Origin: Defluviimonas aquaemixtae
Lineage (GTDB): Bacteria; Pseudomonadota; Alphaproteobacteria; Rhodobacterales; Rhodobacteraceae
DNA: 64,000 nucleotides
Reading direction: 5' to 3'
NCBI RefSeq assembly: GCF_900302475.1
Contig: NZ_OMOQ01000001.1
Span: 1,178,001-1,242,000, forward strand
The notes under the pieces were generated by a model that saw only the letters and a list, made by a program, of their open reading frames with translations, ran no database searches and was not told where the DNA came from. Made by a program: the position numbers and the translations under genes. This document shows, one piece after another, positions 1 to 10,611 of this stretch; the first letter of the stretch is position 1; every line of letters starts with the position of its first letter.

Positions 1-540
1 CACGAAATTGGACCATCCGGTTGGTACGTCGAGGCCGCGGAGGTCGATGAAGAAATCCGCTCCAGGTTCGGCGCAGAGTGGGCAGCGGCGCGGGCGGGTG
101 AGCGGGACTATTGGTGCAACGGCCCGCGCGGAACCCTCGCCTTTCTGATCCTGACCGACCAGTTCCCGCGCAACATGTTCCGAGGCACCGGCGACGCATT
201 CGCGACGGATGAACGCGCAAGAGAGGCCGCGCGCAAGGCAGTCGGGAAGGAATTCGACCTGTCTGTGCGCGAACCCGAGCGGATCTTCTTCTACATGCCT
301 TTCGAGCATTCGGAGAAGTTGGAGGACCAGGATTTTGCCGTCGATCTGGTTCAGCGCAACATGATTCAATCACGCGATGAATATCTGCGGCATGCGCGCG
401 CCCATCGCGAAATCATCCGGCGCTTTGGCCGGTTCCCGTTCCGCAACGAGGCGCTAGGCCGCAAGATGACGCCGGAAGAGACGGAGTTCATCGAAAAGGG
501 TGGGTACCGCGGCGTGCTGAATGCGCTCGACGACACCTGA
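1..540 (+). CDS. DUF924 family protein (5' end outside window)
   Basis: The frame is open from the first base, so the start lies upstream of the window; 179 residues are visible. They match the DUF924 family: a TDQFPRN motif at visible residues 52-58, followed by the MFRGT segment and a C-terminal FGRFPFRNEALGR block. DUF924 proteins are all-helical, TPR-like and of unknown biochemical function. Internal methionines, such as the one at base 175, fall after the conserved DQFPRN motif and so cannot be the real start. A perfect inverted repeat follows the stop codon, before lpdA. Confidence 0.88.
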   Translation, partial: HEIGPSGWYVEAAEVDEEIRSRFGAEWAAARAGERDYWCNGPRGTLAFLILTDQFPRNMFRGTGDAFATDERAREAARKAVGKEFDLSVREPERIFFYMPFEHSEKLEDQDFAVDLVQRNMIQSRDEYLRHARAHREIIRRFGRFPFRNEALGRKMTPEETEFIEKGGYRGVLNALDDT

Positions 541-541
541 C

Positions 542-570
542 TGGCGCCATGCATGGCACGCATGGCGCCA
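542..570. other. 10-bp perfect inverted repeat downstream of the DUF924 gene
   Basis: TGGCGCCATG (542-551) and CATGGCGCCA (561-570) pair perfectly around a 9-base loop, directly after the DUF924 stop codon. There is no T-run after either arm, so it is not a canonical intrinsic terminator. It may still end the transcript or protect its 3' end. Confidence 0.45.
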
Positions 571-603
571 ATCCGCCTGCTCGCGTTGTGTGAATGCAAA
601 AAA

Positions 604-621
604 TAGTTTAGTGGCAAACTA
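604..621. promoter_or_regulatory. Palindrome in the lpdA leader, possible operator
   Basis: TAGTTT (604-609) and AAACTA (616-621) form a perfect inverted repeat with a 6-base centre, about 10 bases before the lpdA ribosome-binding site AGGAGAG (631-637). The AT-rich setting contrasts with the GC-rich neighbourhood. Position and symmetry suggest a regulator site, but I cannot assign a protein to it. Confidence 0.3.
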
Positions 622-641
622 CTTTGCTTGAGGAGAGAGAC

Positions 642-2036
642 ATGGCTGCCAAAACCTTCGACATGATTGTCATCGGCGCGGGGCCGGGCGGCTATGTCGC
701 CGCGATACGCGGCGCCCAACTCGGGCTTAACGTCGCCATCGTGGAGCGCGAGCACATGGGTGGCATCTGCCTCAACTGGGGTTGCATCCCGACGAAGGCG
801 CTTTTGCGCTCGGCAGAGGTCTTTCATCTAATGCACCGCGCCAAGGAATTCGGGCTGAAAGCCGACGGGATCGGCTACGACCTCGACGCCGTCGTCAAGC
901 GGTCGCGCGCGGTAGCCAATCAGCTTTCGGGCGGCATCGGGCATCTGATGAAGAAGAACAAGATCACCACCTTCATGGGCGAGGCGGCGATCCCCGCCAA
1001 GGGCAAAGTCAGCGTCAAGACCGACAAGGGGACAGAGGAACTTGCTTCCAAAGCCATCATCGTCGCCACTGGCGCACGGGCACGCGAACTGCCGGGGCTC
1101 GAGGCCGACGGCGATCTTGTCTGGACCTATAAGCACGCGCTGGTGCCCAAGCGGATGCCAAAGAAACTGCTCGTCATCGGTTCGGGCGCGATCGGCATCG
1201 AGTTCGCTTCGTTTTTCAACACGCTTGGGGCTGAAACGACCGTGGTCGAGGTCTTGGACCGCGTTCTGCCGATCGAGGATGCCGAAATTTCCGCCTTCGC
1301 CAAGAAGCAGTTCACCAAGCAGGGCATGAAGATCATGGAGAAGTCCACGGTCAAGAAGCTCGACCGCGCCAAGGGCAAGGTGACCGCCCATATCGAGACC
1401 GGCGGCAAGACCGAGACCATGGACTTCGACACCGTGATCTCGGCTGTCGGCATCGTCGGCAACGTCGAAAATCTCGGGCTCGAGGCGCTCGGCGTAAAGG
1501 TCGACCGCACCCATGTCATCACCGATGAATACTGCCGCACCGGCGTGGACGGCCTCTACGCGATCGGCGACGTGGCGGGCGCGCCCTGGCTCGCACACAA
1601 GGCCAGCCACGAGGGCGTCATGGTGGCCGAGCTGATTGCCGGGAAGAAAGCCCACCCGATCAAGCCCAATTCCATCGCCGGCTGCACCTACTGCCACCCG
1701 CAGGTGGCCTCGGTCGGTCTGACGGAAGCCAGGGCCAAGGAGGCTGGCCACGAGGTCAAGGTCGGCCGCTTCCCCTTCATCGGCAACGGCAAGGCGATTG
1801 CGCTTGGAGAGCCGGAAGGTTTGATCAAGACCGTATTCGACACGAAGACCGGCGAGCTTCTTGGCGCCCATATGGTCGGCGCGGAAGTGACCGAACTCAT
1901 TCAAGGCTACGTCGTCGGCCGCACGCTGGAGACGACTGAAGGGGAATTGATGGAAAGTGTCTTTCCGCACCCGACGCTTTCGGAGATGATGCACGAAGCG
2001 GTTCTCGATGCCTACGGCCGCGCGCTCCATATCTGA
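642..2036 (+). CDS. lpdA: Dihydrolipoamide dehydrogenase (E3)
   Basis: This 464-residue flavoprotein reoxidises dihydrolipoamide on 2-oxoacid dehydrogenase or glycine cleavage complexes, passing electrons through FAD to NAD+. The N-terminal FAD-binding GAGPGG motif is at residues 12-17, the redox-active disulfide at Cys43/Cys48 (GGICLNWGC), and the second nucleotide-binding GSGAIG motif in the middle. The C-terminal HPTLSE motif supplies the His443-Glu448 pair. The ATG at 642 has AGGAGAG just upstream; an in-frame TTG at 624 would put that site inside the gene and is less likely. No E1 or E2 gene is in the window, so the complex it serves cannot be read from context. Confidence 0.95.
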   Translation: MAAKTFDMIVIGAGPGGYVAAIRGAQLGLNVAIVEREHMGGICLNWGCIPTKALLRSAEVFHLMHRAKEFGLKADGIGYDLDAVVKRSRAVANQLSGGIGHLMKKNKITTFMGEAAIPAKGKVSVKTDKGTEELASKAIIVATGARARELPGLEADGDLVWTYKHALVPKRMPKKLLVIGSGAIGIEFASFFNTLGAETTVVEVLDRVLPIEDAEISAFAKKQFTKQGMKIMEKSTVKKLDRAKGKVTAHIETGGKTETMDFDTVISAVGIVGNVENLGLEALGVKVDRTHVITDEYCRTGVDGLYAIGDVAGAPWLAHKASHEGVMVAELIAGKKAHPIKPNSIAGCTYCHPQVASVGLTEARAKEAGHEVKVGRFPFIGNGKAIALGEPEGLIKTVFDTKTGELLGAHMVGAEVTELIQGYVVGRTLETTEGELMESVFPHPTLSEMMHEAVLDAYGRALHI

Positions 2037-2115
2037 ACGACGGAAAGCCACGGCTTTGGGGCTTCAACCTGGAGCTGGACGGTTTCCGGGGCGGAAACTC
2101 AGAGAGGCTGCGCAG

Positions 2116-2901
2116 ATGGACCAACCCGACCACGCCCCGGATGGCGGTTTCGCTCTCGACATGCCCAGACTGCTGCCGCGCCGTCAGGTGTTGAGCCTCA
2201 TAGGTGCGGCCGGTGCCTCGGTTCTCGGATCGTCCGCAGCCGCACAGGTGGTCTGTCCGATGCCGGCGATGGAAACGCCTGGCCCGTTCCCGGGAGACGG
2301 CACCAACCGGCGGTCCGGCCAGGTCATCAACGTGCTGACCGAAGGCGGAGTCGTGCGGGAAGATCTGCGGCCGAGCTTCGCCGGGCAAGGCGGAACCGCC
2401 GACGGCGTGCCGATGCGCCTGACGGTCGCGATCGTTTCCGCCGATGGCTGCACGCCGCTTCCTGGTGCGGCGCTCTATATTTGGCATTGCGACGCCGCTG
2501 GGCGCTACTCGCTCTATGATCTGCCGGACCGGAACTACCTGCGCGGCCTCGGCATAGCGGACGCTGCGGGCAAGCTGCGCTTCACCACGATCGTGCCCGG
2601 CTGCTATGCGGGCCGCTGGCCGCATTTCCACTTCGAGGTCTTCGCGGATGCGGCCGCCGCAACGAACGGCCGAGCCGCCCGGCTGACGTCGCAGTTCGCG
2701 CTTCCGGAAGCACCGATCAAGAAAACCTACCGCGCCAGTCGCGCCTACTCTCGAAGCGTTTCCAACCTCGAACGGACAAGCTTCGCACGCGACGTGGTCT
2801 TTCGCGACAATTCGGACGGTGAGATGGAGGCGATGATGCTGACCCTCACCGGCGCGCCTGAGCAGGGTTACCTATGCGACGTCACCGTGCCGCTCGGATA
2901 G
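2116..2901 (+). CDS. Tat-exported intradiol ring-cleavage dioxygenase-like protein
   Basis: This 261-residue protein begins with a twin-arginine export signal: RR in LLPRRQVLSL at about residues 20-29, then a hydrophobic stretch ending in AAAQ. The mature part resembles intradiol dioxygenases, with IWHCDAAGRYS followed by GCYAGRWPHFHFEV. These would supply the two tyrosines and the HxH pair that bind ferric iron in the catechol/protocatechuate family. A periplasmic location and no catabolic neighbours make a role in aromatic degradation uncertain; exported members of this superfamily are widespread and poorly characterised. The start at 2116 fits the export signal. Longer in-frame starts would overlap lpdA. 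Confidence 0.8.
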   Translation: MDQPDHAPDGGFALDMPRLLPRRQVLSLIGAAGASVLGSSAAAQVVCPMPAMETPGPFPGDGTNRRSGQVINVLTEGGVVREDLRPSFAGQGGTADGVPMRLTVAIVSADGCTPLPGAALYIWHCDAAGRYSLYDLPDRNYLRGLGIADAAGKLRFTTIVPGCYAGRWPHFHFEVFADAAAATNGRAARLTSQFALPEAPIKKTYRASRAYSRSVSNLERTSFARDVVFRDNSDGEMEAMMLTLTGAPEQGYLCDVTVPLG

Positions 2902-2905
2902 GGCC

Positions 2906-3355
2906 TCAGGAATAGCCGATCATTCGCCCACAAATCAGGGCGGCGGGCCAGAACGTCAGCGAGATCGTCGCCGCGGTTACCCGACGGAACTCGGAAAGCC
3001 GCAATAGCGGGCGGTGGACCAGCGCATTCGCCGTCGCCAGCGCGACGAGGGTGATCTTGGCCCAGAACCAGTCGTTGCCGACATAGTCCGTCGCCTGGGT
3101 GATGAAGAGTAGCCCGCCGCAGGTTGCGGCCAGCACGAGCCCCGCGACTGCGACCGGTCTCAGCAGCGCAATCGTTTCGGGCAGGGCCGGCCGGCGAATG
3201 ATTGCGAGAATCCTGAGGTCCATCGGCACGACGGCCCCGACCAGGAGCGCGATGCCGAGGATGTGGCCGGCATTCACTAGCGGATAGACCCAGCGCGACG
3301 CCTTGAGGAAATGCGCAAGTTCAGTCGCCTCGAGCGAAGCCGCGATCTCGTTCAC
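2906..3355 (-). CDS. Small integral membrane protein (DUF6644-like)
   Basis: This is a 149-residue protein with about four hydrophobic segments (HILGIALLVGAVV, VAGLVLAATCGGLLFI, ITLVALATANAL and a final segment near WPAALICGRMIGY). It follows the small exported protein gene and overlaps its stop by a GTGA junction, so the two are translationally coupled. The same pairing of a DUF6152-like secreted protein with a DUF6644-like membrane protein is, as I recall, common in Proteobacteria. The function is unknown; a shared role at the inner membrane/periplasm is inferred only from the coupling. Confidence 0.75.
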   Translation of the reverse strand: MNEIAASLEATELAHFLKASRWVYPLVNAGHILGIALLVGAVVPMDLRILAIIRRPALPETIALLRPVAVAGLVLAATCGGLLFITQATDYVGNDWFWAKITLVALATANALVHRPLLRLSEFRRVTAATISLTFWPAALICGRMIGYS

Positions 3356-3717
3356 GAGCGATCGGGGTAGAGGTCGTAGCGCTTGCCGGCGATGATGACC
3401 CGCTCGGCCTTCATTACGAGCTCATCCTGGTCGGCGGAGCGGTGGCCAAGAAGCGTAATTTCGGTGCCGGGCTCAAACATGTCGTCGGACAGTCCGGCAC
3501 GCTCGTTCCGCCAGGGCTGGCCGATCTCTGCCGTCCAGATCTCACCATCGGCGTCTATCGTTAGAACCCCGTGGGGATTGCCGAGTTTTGCCTTCGTGAT
3601 AAGCCCGGTTAACTCGAATTCTCCGGTATTCGTCCAGCGCCACCCGTGATGCGCGGCAACGGGTGTCGCCGCCAGTGCCGCCACAAGGGCCAGGATGCCG
3701 CGTCTGGTGATCTGCAT
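3352..3717 (-). CDS. Small exported protein (DUF6152-like)
   Basis: This 121-residue protein has a signal peptide ([17 protein letters not shown], cleavage near AHHGW) containing a twin arginine. The mature domain ([24 protein letters not shown]-like strand, ITLLGHRS) looks like a small beta-barrel of the DUF6152 type, often placed near OB-fold proteins. GGAGG lies six bases before the ATG at 3717, which fixes this start over the longer in-frame options. Its stop overlaps the GTG start of the next gene. The ligand is unknown; the paired histidines after the cleavage site (HHGW) could bind metal, which is only a guess. Confidence 0.75.
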   Translation of the reverse strand: MQITRRGILALVAALAATPVAAHHGWRWTNTGEFELTGLITKAKLGNPHGVLTIDADGEIWTAEIGQPWRNERAGLSDDMFEPGTEITLLGHRSADQDELVMKAERVIIAGKRYDLYPDRS

Positions 3718-3875
3718 GTCGTCCTCCATCGCTAGCGGACCTGAGCATAGCGCGTGGCCGCGGGTTGATGGAGTGAAGTCTGCGTGAACGCCGGCAGGCG
3801 GCGATTTCTTGCGCCCGCAACGGCGGATGTCCGGGGGCTGGGCCCCCGCAGCCCTCCGGCGTGAAAGCGCCACAA

Positions 3876-3890
3876 GTTCTTATAATGTTC
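3876..3890 (+). promoter_or_regulatory. LexA (SOS) box of uvrA, overlapping the -10 element
   Basis: GTTC-TTATAAT-GTTC is an exact match to the GTTC-N7-GTTC LexA operator known from Rhodobacter and other Alphaproteobacteria. The spacer contains a perfect TATAAT (3881-3886), which would be the uvrA -10 hexamer, so bound LexA would block the promoter. The uvrA start codon is 67 bases downstream. A second box of the same type sits before lexA in this window. Confidence 0.88.
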
Positions 3891-3956
3891 TCATTTTCCA
3901 GTTGGAGACTCGGGCCGGATGCACTATCTGTTAACCTCTGATCCCCGGGGGGCAGC

Positions 3957-6815
<2,859 letters not shown>

Positions 6816-6889
6816 CAGCTGCGCCCGCCGGCTGGCTTGCCGATTTTGCTTTGCCGAGCTTCCGTTGAAGCCTAGGCTTCGCCTGCTGC

Positions 6890-7483
6890 ATGATTTTCGT
6901 GGAGTTCAGGAGAGTGTCAGCACCCTCTATCCGCCCAGTTCGGCCAGAGGACGGGGATATTCTGCTCGAGCTCATCGACATCGCGAGCCACGGGTTTGTG
7001 ATGCACCTCTTCGGCGGGGCCACGCCTCCGGGCCAGGACGTAAGTGAGTTCACAAGGTCGCGGATCCGGAGCGAAGATTCGGGTCTGTCGCACACCAAAT
7101 CATGGGTTGCGGAAGTCGACGGCGAGATCGCGGGCTACCTCGCAATTGACACCGTGCCGCTCGATCCGGGCCCGATCCCCGAAGACGAGCCGGCCATGTT
7201 CCGAGCGTTGACCGAACTCGAGCGCGAGGCGCCGGGGACGGGGTTGATCAACCTCTTGTCGACCTTGCCCGAGATGCGCGGCCGCGGTGTCGGGTCGGCG
7301 CTCTTGCACTTTTCCGAACGGAACCGGGGGCCGAACGGCATGTGCCTGACGGTGTCCGATGAGAATGTCGGCGCACAGAGGCTCTACCGCCGACACGGCT
7401 ATCGCGTGGCGGGGAGACGCCCCATCGTCAAGGGGAATTGGGACACTCCGGCGGAGGAGTGGCTACTGATGGTCAAGTCCTGA
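6890..7483 (+). CDS. GNAT family N-acetyltransferase
   Basis: This protein of up to 197 residues has the GNAT fold pattern: SIRPVRPEDGD at the N-terminus, a central strand WVAEVDGEIAGYLAI, then the acetyl-CoA loop LPEMRGRGVGSALL (the R/Q-x-x-G-x-G/A site) and the C-terminal ENVGAQRLYRRHGY motif. The acceptor substrate is unknown. The ATG at 6890 has no clear ribosome-binding site. A GTG at 6914, with GGAG eight bases upstream, starts just before the domain and may be the real start, giving 189 residues. It stands alone between uvrA and a convergent gene. Confidence 0.85.
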   Translation: MIFVEFRRVSAPSIRPVRPEDGDILLELIDIASHGFVMHLFGGATPPGQDVSEFTRSRIRSEDSGLSHTKSWVAEVDGEIAGYLAIDTVPLDPGPIPEDEPAMFRALTELEREAPGTGLINLLSTLPEMRGRGVGSALLHFSERNRGPNGMCLTVSDENVGAQRLYRRHGYRVAGRRPIVKGNWDTPAEEWLLMVKS

Positions 7484-7522
7484 TCCTGGTGTCAGGTGTT
7501 CTGAGGCGGCGGCAAGCGAATG

Positions 7523-7843
7523 TCAGCGGCTGCGCGCATTCCGGATGATCTCGAGCACCGTATAGTCGTTCGCATCGACCCTGTAGATGTCGTAGCCCGA
7601 CTTATAGTAGCGCCATGCGCCATTGACCGGTGGAAGCTTGTACCGGTCGAGATTGATCAGCATGCTGTGCTCATAGACCGGGAACGTGTCGCCGACTGCG
7701 AAATCTGGCTTCACGCGCTGATCTGCGGGAATGAAAATGCACTTTCCCGTGTCGACGTGGATGCGACAATTCTGCGCTTCGGCCGGATGGATGCTTGAAA
7801 GGGCTGTCGCGGCAATGGCCGCGCAAATACCTTGTGTTCTCAT
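7523..7843 (-). CDS. Exported RcnB-like small protein
   Basis: This 106-residue protein has a signal peptide (MRTQGICAAIAATALSS, cleavage near AEAQ). The mature part contains RYKLPPVNGAWRYYKSGYDIYRVD followed by TVLEII, which resembles the YxLPP-W-x-x-Y-D-V-I pattern of the RcnB periplasmic family linked to nickel/cobalt efflux in E. coli. Two cysteines (residues 26 and 35 or so) could form a disulfide. The ATG at 7843 has a GGGGGGGTCCC leader that can serve as ribosome-binding site. No metal transporter is nearby, so a role in metal homeostasis is not supported by context. Confidence 0.6.
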   Translation of the reverse strand: MRTQGICAAIAATALSSIHPAEAQNCRIHVDTGKCIFIPADQRVKPDFAVGDTFPVYEHSMLINLDRYKLPPVNGAWRYYKSGYDIYRVDANDYTVLEIIRNARSR

Positions 7844-8032
7844 GGGACCCCCCCGCTTCACTGATTACCAACCATCAGTTTAGCAGAAAGTTCCCGGTTG
7901 CCGAAGCTGGGAGCGCGCCGGGCGTTTCGGTGGTCGCCGCAATGGCCGCTGCCGCGTGATCGGCGCACGAATTTCTGGCCCATTCATTGCGGCATCGAAA
8001 TGGAGATCCACCGGCTCGTGCCGCCTCGCCTT

Positions 8033-8242
8033 TCAAGTCCCTTTCACAGGGCAGGTGCTGAGGCCCAGAAGCGTGTAGAGTGGACAGGATGACATCAGCC
8101 CGGTGCCAAGAGCGATCACGCCGAGAAGCGCCAGGATCCATCGGTATCCCATACCCGGCAGCATGAAGAACGCGGCCAGAAGGACGATGCCGAGGATGAT
8201 GCGAATGACGCGGTCTGTCGTACCGACATTGGTCTTCAACAT
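8033..8242 (-). CDS. DUF2892 (YgaP-type) transmembrane protein
   Basis: This 69-residue protein carries the DUF2892 signature: an N-terminal KTNVGTTDRVIRIILGIVLL, a second hydrophobic helix (WILALLGVIALGTGLMSS) and the closing CPLYTLLGLSTC. The two helices and end cysteines match the membrane part of the rhodanese YgaP, but no rhodanese domain is attached. Such stand-alone proteins are common and often tied to sulfur stress, although nothing nearby confirms that here. AAGGAG lies upstream of the ATG. Confidence 0.88.
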   Translation of the reverse strand: MLKTNVGTTDRVIRIILGIVLLAAFFMLPGMGYRWILALLGVIALGTGLMSSCPLYTLLGLSTCPVKGT

Positions 8243-8660
8243 GGTCTTTCTCCTTCGAAATGGGCCAAGGCACGACCCGTTGATCGAAGGACAACATTAC
8301 CGTGGACGCCACGCATTCGTCGGTGACCTTGTCACACATCCGCATCAGTCCGCCGCGACGAGCGATACGCCGTTTGCCCCCAACGCCCACCGGAAAGCGG
8401 CGCCCTAAGGCAAGACGCGGCGTCATCTGGCGTGCGGTTCACTCTTCGAAAATCCGGGCTTCCAGCGGCCGCCTCCAATACGGGTGTCAGTTGCGAACAT
8501 TGCCGCTGCGAGAACGGCTGGCAGGCAAAGCCGGTTCGACTGAGAATTCCTGGTCCCGGTCGGGTGCCTCGTGACTTGCATCGTTGCTCTCCTCTGTAAC
8601 TCAGAGGACCAACGATCGACACGCGCAGATGTTCCGTCCGTTGCTGCTAGCAACAGCCAT
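8243..8660. other. Gene-poor stretch upstream of DUF2892 and downstream of mmsB
   Basis: Apart from the weak 52-residue frame at 8423-8581, I see no coding signal here; longer frames on both strands lack family resemblance and ribosome-binding sites. Two perfect inverted repeats are present: CCTCTG/CAGAGG at 8591-8607 and GTTGCT/AGCAAC at 8640-8654. The second lies just past the mmsB stop and could help end its transcript, though it has no T-run. Confidence 0.4.
8423..8581 (-). CDS. Possible 52-residue small protein
   Basis: A short frame starts at an ATG preceded by AGAGGAG with a spacing of about 8 bases, which is a good ribosome-binding site for this genome. The product has a basic N-terminus, a short hydrophobic stretch (LCLPAVLAAAMFA) and a basic, Trp/Phe-containing tail ending in EPHAR. 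I recognise no family. The ribosome-binding site lies in the 3' arm of a perfect 6-bp inverted repeat (8591-8607). It occupies an otherwise empty stretch between DUF2892 and mmsB. It may equally be chance. Confidence 0.25.
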   Translation of the reverse strand: MQVTRHPTGTRNSQSNRLCLPAVLAAAMFATDTRIGGGRWKPGFSKSEPHAR

Positions 8661-9533
8661 TCACGCACGTTTTCGTTTCTCGAACCTTGGAAGCATCGCC
8701 GAGAAGTCCATTCCTTTGCCGTCTTCCTTCTCGACGAAGGTCTCGTAAAGGCTCGCGGCGAGCTGGCCCATCGGCGTGTCCGCATCGACCGCTTGGGCGG
8801 CAAGCTGGCTGAGGCGGAGATCCTTCAACATGAGTTCGGAGGCGAAACCCGGCCTGTACTCGTTGTCCGAGGGAGACTTCGGCCCGACGCCGGGGGCGGG
8901 ACAATAGGCATTCATCGTCCAGCTGTAGCCGGACGAGGTGGAGACGACGTCAAACATCTTCTGCCTGTCGAGGCCAAGCTTGTCGGCCAGCGCGAAGGCT
9001 TCGCAGGTCGCGATCATGGTCACGCCGAGGATCATGTTGTTGCAGATCTTGGCGGCCTGTCCGGCACCGGATGCCCCGCAATGCACCGCCTTCTGTCCCA
9101 TGATGTCGAAGAGCAGCTTCACGATCGCGAAGGCGTCGTCCGAGCCACCGGCCATGAAGGTTAGTGTGCCGGCCGCCGCTCCGCCGACACCACCCGAAAC
9201 CGGGGCGTCCACTGCCAGCACGCCTGCCTTCGCGGCCTGATCGGCGACGGCGCGGGCGCTTTCGACATCAACGGTCGAGCAGTCGCAAAAGACCGCGCCT
9301 TTCGTCATCGCCGGAATCACCTCGGCCGCCACCTTGCGGAGGATTTCGCCATTCGGCAGCATCGTGATTACGACGTCTGCGCCTGTCGCCGCCTCGGCCG
9401 CGCTTGCCGCGCGCTCGGTGCCCTCCGGCACTGGCGCCTGAACGTCGAAGCCCGTCACCTCGTGGCCTGCGGCGACGAGGTTCTTGGCCATCGGCGCACC
9501 CATGTTGCCAAGCCCGATGAATCCGATCTTCAT
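8661..9533 (-). CDS. mmsB: 3-hydroxyisobutyrate dehydrogenase
   Basis: This 290-residue enzyme oxidises 3-hydroxyisobutyrate to methylmalonate semialdehyde with NAD+ in valine breakdown. The N-terminal Rossmann motif is GFIGLGNMGAPMAKNL, then the substrate-binding DAPVSGGVGGAAAGTL and the catalytic-lysine region GAGQAAKICNN. These are the signatures of the beta-hydroxyacid dehydrogenase family. GGAGGAG precedes the ATG at 9533. The start overlaps the stop of the upstream hydrolase gene by ATGA, so the two are coupled and act in consecutive steps. Confidence 0.95.
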   Translation of the reverse strand: MKIGFIGLGNMGAPMAKNLVAAGHEVTGFDVQAPVPEGTERAASAAEAATGADVVITMLPNGEILRKVAAEVIPAMTKGAVFCDCSTVDVESARAVADQAAKAGVLAVDAPVSGGVGGAAAGTLTFMAGGSDDAFAIVKLLFDIMGQKAVHCGASGAGQAAKICNNMILGVTMIATCEAFALADKLGLDRQKMFDVVSTSSGYSWTMNAYCPAPGVGPKSPSDNEYRPGFASELMLKDLRLSQLAAQAVDADTPMGQLAASLYETFVEKEDGKGMDFSAMLPRFEKRKRA

Positions 9534-10576
9534 GCTGTCTCCTCCTCGAATGTCAGCGCGTCTTCCCCGAGCGGCATGAGCATCCTTGCCACCTCCACTC
9601 CCGGAACGTCCCCGACGCTGCCGTGCCGCCACCGCGGGCTGTGGTCCTTGTCGATGATCGCGGCACGGATTCCTTCGAGGAAATCGCCGTGCTCCATCGC
9701 GCGCCAGGTGAACCGGTATTCCAGATCGAGCGCGCGGCGCATCGTCGGTCGGTCACGAAGCCGGTGGAGCATCTCGATCGTGCAAGCGGCCGAGAGCGGC
9801 GCGGCGCGAGTAAGCGCCTTTTCGGCCTCGCCCGCAAACTCGGTCCCGGCATGGCCCAGCGCGCGCAGGATATCGCCCGCCGTCTCGCCTGCGAAGAGCG
9901 CGTCGATCTCGGGCCGCAGCGCGCCAAGGCGCCCCTCCGGGGCACGGGTCGCGCGCTCTTCGATCCGCTTTGCATCGCCGGTCTCGACGAGTTCGGCCTT
10001 GAGGTCCGCCCAGCCCGCCTCTTGGATGTAGAGATCGGCGAAGCCCGCGAGCACGGCATCCGCCGGACCCATTCGCGCACCGGTCGTTCCTAGATATTCC
10101 CCGATCCGCCCGGGCGCGCGCGCCAAAAGGTAGGACCCGCCCACATCCGGCACCAGCCCGATGCCGCATTCCGGCATCGCGATCTGGGAATTTTCGCCGA
10201 CGATCCGGTGGCTGCCATGGCAACCGACGCCGACTCCTCCGCCCATCGTGAAGCCTTGCAGGAAGCTCACAACGGGCTTGGCAAAGTCCGCGATCCGCGC
10301 GTTCATCCGGTACTCGTCCCGCCAGAACCTGCGCCCGTAGGAGTAGTCACCTCTGGTGCCGGTCGTATACATCTCGGCGATGTCACCTCCGGCCGAAAAG
10401 GCGCGCTCGCCCTCGGCGTCTATCAGCACAAGCGCGACCGCTTCATCCAGCGCCCAGTCCTTGAGACAGGCGTCGATCGCCAGGCACATTTCGTAGGTCA
10501 GTGCGTTGAGCGCCCTGGGGCGCATTAGTGTGATCCGCCCGGCGCGGCCCTCTTTGCGAATCGCGATATCCGCCAT
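9530..10576 (-). CDS. 3-hydroxyisobutyryl-CoA hydrolase (enoyl-CoA hydratase fold)
   Basis: This 348-residue member of the crotonase superfamily is longer than ordinary enoyl-CoA hydratases (about 260), as expected for HIBCH-type hydrolases. It has the oxyanion-hole segments AFSAGGDIAEMY and GFTMGGGVGVGCHGSHRI, the acidic PECGIGLVPDVGGSY stretch and the extended C-terminal region with DKDHSPRW. It would hydrolyse 3-hydroxyisobutyryl-CoA, feeding free 3-hydroxyisobutyrate to mmsB, whose start overlaps its stop. The start at 10576 begins right at the conserved domain (MADIAIRKEGRAG). Confidence 0.92.
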   Translation of the reverse strand: MADIAIRKEGRAGRITLMRPRALNALTYEMCLAIDACLKDWALDEAVALVLIDAEGERAFSAGGDIAEMYTTGTRGDYSYGRRFWRDEYRMNARIADFAKPVVSFLQGFTMGGGVGVGCHGSHRIVGENSQIAMPECGIGLVPDVGGSYLLARAPGRIGEYLGTTGARMGPADAVLAGFADLYIQEAGWADLKAELVETGDAKRIEERATRAPEGRLGALRPEIDALFAGETAGDILRALGHAGTEFAGEAEKALTRAAPLSAACTIEMLHRLRDRPTMRRALDLEYRFTWRAMEHGDFLEGIRAAIIDKDHSPRWRHGSVGDVPGVEVARMLMPLGEDALTFEEETA

Positions 10577-10611
10577 CAGTGGCTGTCCCTCGTGCCGGTT
10601 CTGTGCATGGA

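Noticed and set aside
8302..8622. Several overlapping frames of 90-100 residues between DUF2892 and mmsB
   Set aside because: They lack ribosome-binding sites, have no family resemblance and overlap each other on both strands; only the short frame at 8423-8581 has a plausible start site.
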